64,000 nucleotides of DNA from Streptococcus sp. Marseille-P6264 (GTDB lineage Bacteria; Bacillota; Bacilli; Lactobacillales; Streptococcaceae), in NCBI RefSeq assembly GCF_902460355.1, contig NZ_CABPTO010000007.1, positions 62,001-126,000 of the forward strand, written 5' to 3'. Numbering within the stretch: position 1 is the first letter of the stretch; the number at the start of each line of letters is the position of its first letter. A program made the translations under genes and the position numbers. The notes beneath the pieces were generated by a model. It did no database searches. It was given only the letters and a program-made list of their open reading frames with translations, and had not been told where the DNA came from. Below, one piece after another: positions 8,559 to 16,715 of this stretch.

Positions 8559-10265
8559 CTATTTTTTACCTGTTTCTTCTGGTTTCCAGAAATCGGTAAC
8601 AGCACCTTTAGCGGCAGAGGATACCATGTGAGCATATTTACCAAGTACACCGCGGCTATAAAGCGGTGGAATGGTTGTTTCTGCTTTGCGTTTTTCAAGT
8701 TCTTCTTCAGAAACTGCCATGGAAATTTCCTTGGTATCTTGGTCAACCGTGACCATATCGCCTGTGCGAAGGTAGGCAATCGGGCCACCATCCTGAGCTT
8801 CCGGAGCTATATGTCCGACAACGAGACCGTAGGTACCACCTGAGAAGCGGCCGTCTGTCAAGAGGGCTACCTTATCTCCTTGGCCTTTCCCTACGATGAT
8901 AGAAGAAAGTGACAGCATTTCTGGCATACCAGGGCCACCCTTTGGACCAACGTAGCGAACCACGACTACATCGCCATCGACTACTTCATCGGCCAGCACT
9001 GCATCAATAGCAGCTTCTTCTGAGTCAAAGACCTTAGCAGGCCCGACGTGACGGCGCACTTTAACACCTGATACCTTGGCAACAGCGCCGTCTGGAGCTA
9101 GATTACCATGCAGGATAATCAATGGACCGTCCGCACGTTTTGGATTTTCAAGCGGCATAATGACCTTCTGACCTGGCGTCAAGTCAGCAAAATCAGCCAA
9201 GTTTTCAGCCACCGTCTTACCTGTACAAGTGATGCGATCACCGTGCAAGAAGCCGTTAGCCAAAAGATATTTCATAACGGCAGGCACACCACCGACATTG
9301 TATAGGTCTTGGAAGACATACTGGCCGGATGGTTTCAAATCCGCCAAATGCGGCACGCGCTCTTGAATGACATTGAAATCATCCAAGGTCAGCTCCACAT
9401 TAGCCGCATGGGCAATGGCCAACAAGTGCAGAGTAGCATTGGTAGAGCCGCCCAAAGCCATGGTCACTGTGATCGCATCTTCGAAGGCTTCGCGAGTCAG
9501 AATATCAGACGGCTTAAGCCCCATTTCCAGCATTCGGACAACAGCTCGGCCAGCTTCCACGATATCATCCTTCTTATCTTGAGATTCCGCTGGGTGAGAA
9601 GAAGACCCTGGCAAACTCATACCTAGAACTTCAATAGCTGTCGCCATAGTATTAGCCGTGTACATACCGCCACAACCACCAGGGCCAGGGCAGGCATTAC
9701 ACTCGATGCGGCGTACTTCCTCAGCAGTCAAATCGCCATGGTTCCACTTACCGATTCCTTCAAAGACAGAAACCAAGTCAATGTCTTTCCCGTCAAGATT
9801 TCCCGGTGCAATGGTTCCTCCATAAGCGAAAATAGCTGGAATATCCATGTTAGCGATGGCGATCATGGAGCCAGGCATATTCTTATCACAGCCCCCGATA
9901 GCGACGAAGGCATCCACATTATGTCCCCCCATGGCAGCTTCGATAGAGTCCGCGATGATATCACGAGATGTCAAAGAGAAGCGCATACCCGGTGTCCCCA
10001 TGGCAATCCCGTCTGCTACGGTAATCGTACCAAACTGAACAGGCCAAGCACCTTGTTCTTTTACTCCTTCTTTGGCTAATTTCCCAAAATCATGCAGGTG
10101 AATATTACAAGGCGTATTTTCAGCCCAAGTCGAAATCACTCCGACAATCGGAGTCTCAAAGTCCTTGTCCGTCATCCCTGTCGCACGAAGCATGGCGCGG
10201 TTAGGAGATTTGACCATACTGTCATAAATCTTACTTCTGTGGCGTGTATCTAGCTTATCTGTCAT
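8559..10265 (-). CDS. ilvD: Dihydroxy-acid dehydratase
   Basis: This enzyme dehydrates 2,3-dihydroxy-acids to 2-oxo acids in valine, isoleucine and leucine synthesis. Fe-S cluster ligands are visible in [10 protein letters not shown] and [19 protein letters not shown]. The family segment [12 protein letters not shown] is near residue 52. ATG 10265 is preferred over the in-frame ATG 10280, because an AAAGGGAAAG ribosome site lies between them, giving 568 residues. It is a single-gene unit with its own terminator. The 250 bases upstream (10281-10531) hold A/T-rich promoter sequence but no recognisable leader peptide or T-box. Confidence 0.96.
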   Translation of the reverse strand: MTDKLDTRHRSKIYDSMVKSPNRAMLRATGMTDKDFETPIVGVISTWAENTPCNIHLHDFGKLAKEGVKEQGAWPVQFGTITVADGIAMGTPGMRFSLTSRDIIADSIEAAMGGHNVDAFVAIGGCDKNMPGSMIAIANMDIPAIFAYGGTIAPGNLDGKDIDLVSVFEGIGKWNHGDLTAEEVRRIECNACPGPGGCGGMYTANTMATAIEVLGMSLPGSSSHPAESQDKKDDIVEAGRAVVRMLEMGLKPSDILTREAFEDAITVTMALGGSTNATLHLLAIAHAANVELTLDDFNVIQERVPHLADLKPSGQYVFQDLYNVGGVPAVMKYLLANGFLHGDRITCTGKTVAENLADFADLTPGQKVIMPLENPKRADGPLIILHGNLAPDGAVAKVSGVKVRRHVGPAKVFDSEEAAIDAVLADEVVDGDVVVVRYVGPKGGPGMPEMLSLSSIIVGKGQGDKVALLTDGRFSGGTYGLVVGHIAPEAQDGGPIAYLRTGDMVTVDQDTKEISMAVSEEELEKRKAETTIPPLYSRGVLGKYAHMVSSAAKGAVTDFWKPEETGKK

Positions 10266-10441
10266 GTCTTTCCCTTTCATTGCAGTTATCTTTGTGCTTT
10301 ATTATACCACACTTAGGCTCTGTTGGATAGAAGAAAATTTTTAAATTTTCAGAATATTGGAATAATAATCTAAAAAACAGGCGCAACTGCTAAAAAGCTT
10401 TGCTATGTCAAAAAGAAAATCAAAAATTTCTGTCAAGTAAC

Positions 10442-10470
10442 TTTACTTTACAAAAAAGTTTTGTTATACT
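10442..10470 (+). promoter_or_regulatory. Promoter of rpmF-rpmG
   Basis: A TTTACT -35 box and a TATACT -10 box are 17 bases apart. They lie about 60 bases before the rpmF start. Confidence 0.65.
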
Positions 10471-10531
10471 GTTAAAGTTGATGAAAATCATGAGATTGCA
10501 TCGAATTACATTCTAAAAGGAGAAACAAACA

Positions 10532-10714
10532 ATGGCAGTACCTGCACGTCGCACTTCAAAAGCGAAGAAAAACAAACGTCGTACACACTACAAAGTAACA
10601 GCTCCATCTGTAAACTTTGACGAAACTACTGGAGATTACTCACGTTCTCACCGCGTATCACTTAAAGGATACTACAAAGGACGTAAAATCGCTAAAGCTG
10701 CAGCAGCTGAATAA
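10532..10714 (+). CDS. rpmF: 50S ribosomal protein L32 (zinc-independent form)
   Basis: The 60-residue basic protein starts [20 protein letters not shown], the standard L32 N-terminus, and is a component of the large subunit. The two CxxC knuckles of zinc-binding L32 are absent; there is no cysteine at all. This is therefore the C-minus type. AAAGGAG precedes the ATG. rpmG follows 15 bases later in the same transcript. Confidence 0.97.
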   Translation: MAVPARRTSKAKKNKRRTHYKVTAPSVNFDETTGDYSRSHRVSLKGYYKGRKIAKAAAAE

Positions 10715-10729
10715 TAGAAGGGAGATACC

Positions 10730-10879
10730 ATGCGCGTAAATATCACACTTGAACACAAAGAATCTGGTGAACGCTTGTACCTTACTTCTAAAAACAAACG
10801 TAACACTCCAGACCGTCTTCAATTGAAGAAATACTCACCAAAACTTCGCAAACACGTTGTGTTTACAGAGGTTAAGTAA
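10730..10879 (+). CDS. rpmG: 50S ribosomal protein L33 (zinc-independent form)
   Basis: A 49-residue frame starts [17 protein letters not shown] and ends HVVFTEVK, matching L33. It has no cysteines, so it is the zinc-independent form, like its partner L32. GGGAG precedes ATG 10730. The 3' end of rpmG is a known insertion site for streptococcal integrative elements. The sequence immediately downstream has the look of an old insertion scar. Confidence 0.96.
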
Positions 10880-10948
10880 GGGTTTCAGTACACGTCAATA
10901 GACGTCAAAATATTGATTTTAAGTAATTTTTGATTTTTTGAAACTCAT

Positions 10949-10993
10949 TATATCGCACTACAAATCAATAAAAACTCTACCTTTTACTCTACC
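10949..10993. repeat. Left copy of a 45-bp direct repeat (element scar)
   Basis: This stretch (TATATCGCACTACAAATC...) is about three-quarters identical to 12523-12567. On the minus strand both encode the same tail pattern, KG-x-x-KG followed by IDL. They flank the cad genes and the IS fragment and are probably remnants of an integrase 3' end or attachment region. Confidence 0.5.
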
Positions 10994-11028
10994 TTTTTTA
11001 GATAAATATATCATCTGAATATTGAAGT

Positions 11029-11063
11029 TAAGCCCTGCTATCATTTCGATGGCAGGGCTTTTT
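11029..11063 (+). terminator. Terminator between rpmG and cadD
   Basis: AGCCCTGC pairs with GCAGGGCT, followed by TTTTT. It lies about 150 bases after rpmG within the scar region. Between rpmG and cadD nothing else coding was seen. Confidence 0.7.
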
Positions 11064-11110
11064 AATATTTGGTACACTAACTTCTTATCTATATTTTGGT
11101 GGATTTTAAG

Positions 11111-11139
11111 TTGACATCTACAAAGTTTAATGTTAGAAT
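11111..11139 (+). promoter_or_regulatory. Promoter of cadD-cadX
   Basis: TTGACA and TAGAAT are spaced by 17 bases, just upstream of the CadX operator and 33 bases before the cadD start. Confidence 0.75.
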
Positions 11140-11140
11140 A

Positions 11141-11162
11141 CATTCAAAAATATATTTGAATG
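11141..11162. promoter_or_regulatory. CadX-type operator palindrome
   Basis: CATTCAAA and TTTGAATG are perfect inverted copies with six A/T bases between them. The site sits between the -10 box and the cadD ribosome site, where a bound ArsR/SmtB repressor would block transcription. CadX, encoded two genes on, is the obvious ligand. Confidence 0.75.
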
Positions 11163-11171
11163 AGGTGTTTT

Positions 11172-11786
11172 ATGATTCAAAATATTGTTACTTCAATAAT
11201 CCTGTATTCTGGGACAGCCGTAGACTTACTTATTATCCTAATGTTATTTTTTGCCAAAAGAAAAAGCAGAAAGGACATCATTAACATCTATTTAGGACAA
11301 TTTCTAGGCTCTGTTAGTCTAATATTCCTAAGTTTGCTTTTTGCATTTGTCTTAAATTATATTCCTAGTAAAGAGATTTTAGGTTTACTCGGTTTGATTC
11401 CAATTTTCCTAGGCCTCAAAGTTTTGCTTTTAGGAGATTCTGATGGAGAAGCTATTGCAAAAGATGGTTTGCGAAAAGACAATAAAAACCTGATTTTTCT
11501 AGTCGCTATGATTACTTTTGCAAGTTGTGGCGCTGACAATATTGGTGTCTTTGTCCCATATTTTACCACCTTAAATTTAGCGAATTTAATAGTGACTTTA
11601 CTTACTTTTCTAGTCATGATTTATCTCTTGGTTTTTTCTGCCCAAAAATTAGCACAAGTCCCTTCTGTTGGAGAAACTTTGGAAAAATATAGCAGATGGT
11701 TTATTGCCGTTGTCTATTTAGGATTGGGGATGTATATCCTGATTGAAAACAACAGCTTTGACATGCTATGGGCTGTGTTAGGCTAG
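11172..11786 (+). CDS. cadD: CadD cadmium resistance membrane transporter
   Basis: This 204-residue protein has about five hydrophobic helices. It carries the CadD pattern: an opening TSIILYSGTAVDLLIILMLF, then YLGQFLGS, and a middle FASCGADNIGVFVPYF with a buried Cys and Asp-Asn typical of the family. It confers cadmium resistance, probably by efflux or sequestration at the membrane. ATG 11172 is chosen over 11160 because TGAGGTG lies just before it. It overlaps the start region of cadX. The operon sits between old insertion scars behind rpmG, which suggests acquisition by transfer. Confidence 0.88.
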   Translation: MIQNIVTSIILYSGTAVDLLIILMLFFAKRKSRKDIINIYLGQFLGSVSLIFLSLLFAFVLNYIPSKEILGLLGLIPIFLGLKVLLLGDSDGEAIAKDGLRKDNKNLIFLVAMITFASCGADNIGVFVPYFTTLNLANLIVTLLTFLVMIYLLVFSAQKLAQVPSVGETLEKYSRWFIAVVYLGLGMYILIENNSFDMLWAVLG

Positions 11787-11797
11787 GAGAAAAAATT

Positions 11798-12136
11798 ATG
11801 AAAAAAGATAGTATCTGTCAAGTGGATGTTATAAATCAACAAAATGTTACAACCGCAACGAACTACCTTGAAAAGGAAAAAGTCCAAAAATCACTTCGCA
11901 TTTTATCAAAATTTACCGATAATAAACAGATAAATATCATCTTTTATCTCCTTGCCGTCGAAGAACTATGTGTCTGCGATATAGCCTGTTTATTAAATCT
12001 CAGTATGGCATCTGCCTCCCACCATCTTCGTAAACTAGCCAATCAAAACATCTTAGACACTAGAAGAGAGGGGAAAATTATATATTATTTTATAAAAGAT
12101 GAGGAAATCAGAGATTTTTTTAATCAACTAGGATAA
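11798..12136 (+). CDS. cadX: CadX/CadC-type ArsR family repressor
   Basis: The 112-residue winged-helix regulator has the metal-sensing ELCVCDIACLL motif of CadC/SmtB proteins near residue 58, with the CxC pair in the recognition helix region, and an N-terminal cysteine (DSICQVD). The DNA-binding helix ASASHHLRKLANQ follows. It should release DNA when cadmium, zinc or lead is bound. ATG 11798 is chosen because TAGGAGAAAAAA precedes it; the longer frame overlaps cadD. Its likely target is the palindrome at 11141-11162. Confidence 0.88.
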   Translation: MKKDSICQVDVINQQNVTTATNYLEKEKVQKSLRILSKFTDNKQINIIFYLLAVEELCVCDIACLLNLSMASASHHLRKLANQNILDTRREGKIIYYFIKDEEIRDFFNQLG

Positions 12137-12186
12137 CAACTATTTTTACTACTTTATACTTTTCCATGATTATAGGGGGATTATAT

Positions 12187-12279
12187 ATGAAATTTTTTGA
12201 AGAAAATTATTCACAAGAAATACCTACTCGTATCAAAAATTTAAGAAAAAAATACAATATTACACAAAGCGAACTATGA
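12187..12279 (+). pseudogene. Truncated XRE-type HTH regulator (30 residues)
   Basis: An ATG at 12187 with AGGGGGA upstream opens a frame that reads KFFEENYSQEIPTRIKNLRKK and ends ITQSEL before a TGA at 12277-12279. RIKNLRKKYNITQSEL is helix 1 and the start of helix 2 of a Cro/C1 (XRE) domain, then the gene is cut. The break coincides with the edge of the IS fragment, so insertion or deletion by the IS probably destroyed it. Confidence 0.65.
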
Positions 12280-12490
12280 TGACACGACAAACGCGTAAAG
12301 AGAAAAGTTCCAATAAATTTTTGAAATACAAAAGATTTGAAAGATTAATTCCATATTTTTCTGAAAGACGCTTTAAGCTGATTCCTTGTTTCCTTAGTTC
12401 ATAGATTTGAACTTTATCTTCATAACGCAATTTCATTATAAAATACCCCAATGTTAGATTTTTTCTGTCCAACTTTTCGGGGTCAGTACA
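12280..12490 (-). mobile_element. IS3-family insertion sequence fragment (OrfA start and one end)
   Basis: On the minus strand an OrfA start at ATG 12436 reads MKLRYEDKVQIYELRKQGIS and continues LKRLSEKYGINLSNL, the HTH region of IS861-like IS3 transposases. The frame then loses similarity and ends. Upstream is an end-like sequence, TGTACTGACCCCGAAAAG at about 12474-12491. The rest of OrfA, all of OrfB and the other end are missing, so it cannot move. The 300 bases from 12280 to 12740 contain only this fragment and a copy of the flanking repeat. Confidence 0.7.
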
Positions 12491-12522
12491 TTTCAAGCGC
12501 TTTTCCTTTTTCTTGAATTCAG

Positions 12523-12567
12523 TACATCGCAATATAAATCAATCGAATCACTACCTTTTTCACTACC
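12523..12567. repeat. Right copy of the 45-bp direct repeat
   Basis: This stretch (TACATCGCAATATAAATC...) is related to 10949-10993. On the minus strand it encodes NKGSEKGSDSIDLY, a tail like that of tyrosine integrases. It lies on the far side of cadDX and the IS fragment and marks the right edge of the scarred block. Confidence 0.5.
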
Positions 12568-12739
12568 CTTATTTGAAATGAGAATATCGATTCGGACAAT
12601 CAAAAGTAAGAGGAACTTCATTACGAGGCTCCTCTTTTTTCTATGCTCGCTCCAACATCTATTTTATTATTGTATTATAATAAGATAGCATGTAAATTGA
12701 TGGATTTGGTTTTATTCAGCTCGACAAGCTGTAATCTGT

Positions 12740-13357
12740 TTACTTACGATATTCCTCTACTTTAGATTCATACTTTTTTAAAAGTTCCCGTGAGTAAACT
12801 TTTTCATGTATCGAGTTTCTAACTTCTTTCCAGAGAATAGCTGCAACTTTTAACCTATTAGAATAACAATCGCTCAATTCATCTAAACAAAAGTCTTTTA
12901 GAAACTGATTCCATTGGCAAGCCGAACTATCATACTTGGCATAATCTGACTCACCATAATATATTTTAATCATATCTTGAATAGTGAATGTTATATCTTT
13001 ATCCCTTTTTACTTTTCGCCAAGCCGTTGCCATATCAGCACTAAATTTAAAGGGACTAATGCCTGTTACAGCTGAGAAATAATCTCGAAATTTTTGGTTA
13101 AAAGAAAAACCGCAGTTAAGTAGCGGAGTCTCCAAGGTTATCACTTCAACTTGACTCTTGTTTCCTTTACTCAAAAATTTTTCTATTTTATTTCCCTTAA
13201 AATACTGTTCGATAATATAGTTTAATTCTTGCTTCGTACATCTATACTCTAATCCAAGGGACTTACAAATTTGTGAAAGTTCTTCTCGATACCAGTAGTA
13301 TCTATTAAATTCTTCAAATGATTTTATATCTCCAAAATCAGGTCTTTTTTCTTCCAT
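12740..13357 (-). CDS. SAP-domain-like conserved protein
   Basis: This 205-residue protein opens EEKRPDFGDIKSFEEFNRYY and has a SAP-like helix-extended loop-helix (SLGLEYRCTKQELNYIIEQY) at residues 36-55, a fold often used to bind nucleic acid. The rest is helical with conserved aromatic residues (FSFNQKFRDYFS, then ISPFKFSADMATAWR). No membrane segment is seen. ATG 13357 (after AAGGTG) is preferred to the upstream GTG. The precise role is unknown; proteins of this type are widespread in Firmicutes. Confidence 0.65.
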   Translation of the reverse strand: MEEKRPDFGDIKSFEEFNRYYWYREELSQICKSLGLEYRCTKQELNYIIEQYFKGNKIEKFLSKGNKSQVEVITLETPLLNCGFSFNQKFRDYFSAVTGISPFKFSADMATAWRKVKRDKDITFTIQDMIKIYYGESDYAKYDSSACQWNQFLKDFCLDELSDCYSNRLKVAAILWKEVRNSIHEKVYSRELLKKYESKVEEYRK

Positions 13358-13457
13358 ATGCACACCTTAATACATTCAAATTTGTCAGACAATCAATTTA
13401 CTTGCTAACTTGTAAACCCGTCTTATCTCTTTACTTTTTCATTTTAAGCTATCAAGC

Positions 13458-13670
13458 TCAATTAAGCAACTCTGGAAATTTCTTACTAATATCCCTTAAA
13501 GCATTTCCAACCGCTTTTCTCACATATTCGCTTGCATCTTCTTTTAAGTTTGCAATCTTTCAATAGCTTCATTCGGATTTCCTTAAACTATGATCTACTC
13601 GTCTATATTCTTAACCCCTCTATGACTGCTCTCCTTGTATTAGGATTGAATAACCGGAATACAATCATAA
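13458..13670 (-). pseudogene. Remnant of a DNA alkylation repair (AlkD-like HEAT) gene
   Basis: Minus-strand frames read FNPNTRRAVIEGLRI, then after stops and a shift NPNEAIERLQ, then NLKEDASEYVRKAVGNALRD and ISKKFPELLN. These are the C-terminal HEAT repeats of AlkD-like glycosylases (TRRAxxEGLR, SEYVRKSVGNALRDISK). The N-terminal part is absent and at least two stops or shifts interrupt the rest. The remaining sequence from 13364 to 13800 shows no other gene. Confidence 0.7.
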
Positions 13671-13826
13671 CTGCTCATATTATAGCATTATTTCGAAGAT
13701 ATTATTTCTATCGACTTCGAATCCTTCAAAAAGAGAGGAAAAAATGGATAAAATTCGGAGAAAAACTCTTATAAAATTCCAAGAAAACCCTTACTTTTGA
13801 AAATCTTCATTTTAATGCAATAAACT

Positions 13827-13855
13827 TTGACAGATGCTCTACTAGCCTTTATAAT
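13827..13855 (+). promoter_or_regulatory. Consensus promoter of the serine-rich repeat operon
   Basis: A perfect TTGACA and a perfect TATAAT are separated by 17 bases, 34 bases before the start codon. A match this exact suggests strong, vegetative transcription of the two-gene operon. Confidence 0.9.
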
Positions 13856-13888
13856 AGTATTATTACTAAAATTAGGGAGAGTATGTCC

Positions 13889-16675
13889 ATGCCAAATAAT
13901 GAAGAGAACAAAGGTATGTTTCGTAATTTTTTAGGTGGCTTTAAGCGTCTTATAAAAGGAGAAGAGGACGAATCATCCACTTCTGCGGTTCATAACAATG
14001 AAGGAAGTAACTCACAAGTCAATGTGAACCCAGAAGATAGAGAAAATTTCCTCATTGAGAAAGCTTTGGAGTCGATCCAATACTACGACCGCTTGGATGT
14101 TATGAATATTGGTGGAGAAGAAGTAGACGAATCTCCAGCTGTAGAAAGTGAAGCTAGTCTGGAGCAGGAAAAAATGGCAGCGAAAAGCCATGCAGCTAGC
14201 ACGACAGAATCTGCTGAGACAAGCACTTTTTCAGATTCTATGAAAAAGAGGGGCTTGAAGAGCACTGCTGATTCAATATCTCTATCATTAAGTATAGAAA
14301 GTAAAAAGGCCTCTCGTAGTTTGGAAGTAACCGAATCACAGACACACAGTTTGGAAGTTGGGCAATCTGATAGCAAAGAAACGGATACTTCTGCTAGCTT
14401 GTCAATTGCACAAAGTCATGCCTTCGAGCAATCAATCCTTGAAGAAAATAGAGCGTCGCTTAGCTTATCAATTTTTGAGTCAGTATCTCAAAGCATGGCC
14501 GCTGAAGAGTCTCTCAGTGCGGACAACGAAGCATCGCTGAGCTTATCTGCTGCTGAGTCTGTGGCTCAAAGCATTGCCATCCAAGAATCAATCAGCACGG
14601 AAACGGAAGCATCTACCAGCTTATCTGCTGCTGAGTCTGTGGCGCAAAGCATTGCTATCCAAGAATCGATCAGTGCAGAAATCGAAGCGTCTAAGAGTTT
14701 ATCCGTGGCGGAGTCTATTTCTCAGAGCGTTGCCATCCAAGAATCGATTAGTACGGAATTGGAAGCATCTACCAGCTTATCTATCGCTGAATCTGTGTCT
14801 CAAAGTATCGCGATTCAGGAATCCATTAGCGCAGAATTGGAAACATCGCTGAGCTTATCCGTGGCTGAATCTTTATCTCAAAGCATTGCTATCCAAGAAT
14901 CCATCAGCGCAGAAAACGAGGCATCACTGAGCTTGTCCGTGGCGGAATCTGTTTCGCAAAGTATCGCGATCCAAGAATCAATCAGCGCAGAAATCGAAGC
15001 GTCTACTAGCTTGTCCGTAGCGGAATCTGCTTCGCAAAGCATTGCTATCCAAGAATCTATCAGTGCAGAAATCGAAGCATCTACTAGTCTGTCGGTAGCC
15101 GAGTCTGTTTCTCAGAGCATTGCTATCCAAGAATCTATCAGTGCAGAAATCGAAGCGTCTACTAGCTTGTCCGTAGCGGAATCTGTTTCGCAAAGCATTG
15201 CTATCCAAGAATCAATCAGTGCGGAATTGGAAGCATCTCTTAGCCTGTCCGTAGCTGAGTCTATTTCTCAAAGTATTGCTATCCAAGAATCGATCAGCGC
15301 GGAATTGGAAGCCTCTACTAGCCTATCTGTAGCAGAGTCAGTTTCGCAAAGCATTGCAGTCCAAGAATCGATCAGCGCTGAAAGCGAAGCATCTACTAGT
15401 CTGTCGATAGCTGAATCTGTTTCTCAAAGTATCGCAATCCAAGAATCAATCAGTGCAGAAATCGAAGCGTCTAACAGCTTGTCTGTAGCCGAGTCTATTT
15501 CTCAGAGCCTTGCCATCCAGGAATCTATTAGTGCAGAAGTCGAAGCGTCTGCTAGCCTGTCTGTAGCGGAATCTGTGTCGCAAAGCATTGCGATCCAAGA
15601 ATCGATCAGCGCGGAATTGGAAGCATCTACTAGCCTATCTGTAGCAGAGTCAGTTTCGCAAAGCATTGCAGTCCAAGAATCCATCAGCGCAGAAATCGAA
15701 GCATCTACCAGCTTGTCTGTAGAGAAATCCCAAGTCTTAGATAGAGCTATTGAACAGTCTATTATGACGGAAAACGAAGTGTCTACGAGCTTATCTATCG
15801 TAGAGTCTGAAGCACTAAGTAAAGCGATCGAGTTATCAATTAGTGCAGAAAATGAAGCGTCTATCAGCCTATCTGTAGCGGAATCTGAAGCCTTAAGTCG
15901 GGCAATTGAACAGTCTATCAGTGCTGAAAACCAGGCATCGCTAAGCTTATCTATTACAGAAAATGAAATACAAAGTATCGCTATTGAACAATCTATCAGC
16001 CTAGAAAATGAAGTGTCTTCTAATCTATCTATGGCAGAAGCTGAAGCGAAAAGCGTGGCCATTGAGCAATCTATCAGCTTAGAAAAAGAAGCATCTACGA
16101 GCCTATCTATCGCTGAATCACAATCACAATACACAGCGATAGAACAATCCCGCAACCTGGAACAAGAATATTCATACAGTTTGGCAGCTGCGGAATCTAG
16201 AGCCAAAAGAGATACTATTGAGCAATCTACTAGCCTAGAGCAAGAACAGTCATTCAGCTTATCTATTGCAGAATCTAAAGTCCTCAGCAGAGCCGTTGAA
16301 CAATCAATCAGCGTCGAACGGGATCATTCATTCAGCATCTACCTTGCCCAATCTGAAGCACACAGCATTATTATTGAGCAGTCTATCAGCCTAGAGCAAG
16401 AACAGTCACGTAGCCTGTCTATTGCTGAATCACAATCACAAAGCATCGCTATTGAGCAATCAATGAGCGTGGAAAGAGAGCGTTCAATCAGTCTATCTAT
16501 CGCTGAATCGCAATCACAAAGAATGATTATTGAACAATCAATCAGTGCAGAGAGAGCCCATTCGATCAGTCTGTCTGCTGCCGTATATCAATCGCAAAGC
16601 ATGGCTTCTGAGTTTACTACTGTCACACAGAATCTATCAACCTTAGCCATGATTACTAAAAGACAGAAAAAATAA
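13889..16675 (+). CDS. Serine-rich protein with about 29 tandem 26-residue repeats
   Basis: I do not recognise this 928-residue protein. ATG 13889 is preferred to ATG 13883 because AGGGAGA lies at a better distance. Residues 1-95 are a charged head (FRNFLGGFKRLIKGEED, then IEKALESIQYYDRLD). From about residue 170 to 915 there are about 29 units of 26 residues with the core SLSVAESVSQSIAIQESISA followed by E-x-E-A-S. Hydrophobic residues recur every 3-4 positions, so the units may form long amphipathic helices. There is no signal peptide, no membrane helix and no LPxTG anchor, so it should stay in the cytosol. Late units drift to IEQSISLE-QEQS. A GH1-like gene follows 40 bases later. Confidence 0.8.
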   Translation: MPNNEENKGMFRNFLGGFKRLIKGEEDESSTSAVHNNEGSNSQVNVNPEDRENFLIEKALESIQYYDRLDVMNIGGEEVDESPAVESEASLEQEKMAAKSHAASTTESAETSTFSDSMKKRGLKSTADSISLSLSIESKKASRSLEVTESQTHSLEVGQSDSKETDTSASLSIAQSHAFEQSILEENRASLSLSIFESVSQSMAAEESLSADNEASLSLSAAESVAQSIAIQESISTETEASTSLSAAESVAQSIAIQESISAEIEASKSLSVAESISQSVAIQESISTELEASTSLSIAESVSQSIAIQESISAELETSLSLSVAESLSQSIAIQESISAENEASLSLSVAESVSQSIAIQESISAEIEASTSLSVAESASQSIAIQESISAEIEASTSLSVAESVSQSIAIQESISAEIEASTSLSVAESVSQSIAIQESISAELEASLSLSVAESISQSIAIQESISAELEASTSLSVAESVSQSIAVQESISAESEASTSLSIAESVSQSIAIQESISAEIEASNSLSVAESISQSLAIQESISAEVEASASLSVAESVSQSIAIQESISAELEASTSLSVAESVSQSIAVQESISAEIEASTSLSVEKSQVLDRAIEQSIMTENEVSTSLSIVESEALSKAIELSISAENEASISLSVAESEALSRAIEQSISAENQASLSLSITENEIQSIAIEQSISLENEVSSNLSMAEAEAKSVAIEQSISLEKEASTSLSIAESQSQYTAIEQSRNLEQEYSYSLAAAESRAKRDTIEQSTSLEQEQSFSLSIAESKVLSRAVEQSISVERDHSFSIYLAQSEAHSIIIEQSISLEQEQSRSLSIAESQSQSIAIEQSMSVERERSISLSIAESQSQRMIIEQSISAERAHSISLSAAVYQSQSMASEFTTVTQNLSTLAMITKRQKK
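14400..16640 (+). repeat. 78-bp tandem coding repeat array
   Basis: About 29 in-frame units of 78 bp (26 codons) make up most of the serine-rich gene. Units from about 14520 to 15720 are close to one another, while those after 15720 and before 14520 are more divergent. Two 89-bp blocks (15281-15369 and 15593-15681) differ at a single visible position and are exactly 312 bp, four units, apart. Confidence 0.85.
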
Positions 16676-16715
16676 GCTCAGAGCAAGCAGCGAATGAATA
16701 CTGAAAGGAACTAAT

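Noticed and set aside
8267..8791. Minus-strand frame covering the MIP18 gene and the ilvD end
   Set aside because: It overlaps two well-supported genes and the terminator between them.
10958..11143. Small minus-strand frame after rpmG as a gene
   Set aside because: It has no ribosome site and overlaps the cadD promoter. Only its tail, shared with the right repeat, seems meaningful as a scar.
15502..16206. Long minus-strand open frame within the serine-rich gene
   Set aside because: It is the antisense shadow of the repeat, with composition mirroring the sense codons and no ribosome site.
14400..16640. CRISPR-like regular repeats
   Set aside because: The 78-bp units are in frame, abut each other without spacers, and code for the serine-rich protein.
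13889..16675. Classic LPxTG serine-rich adhesin
   Set aside because: No signal peptide, no LPxTG, no membrane helix; the end TKRQKK is only a basic tail.
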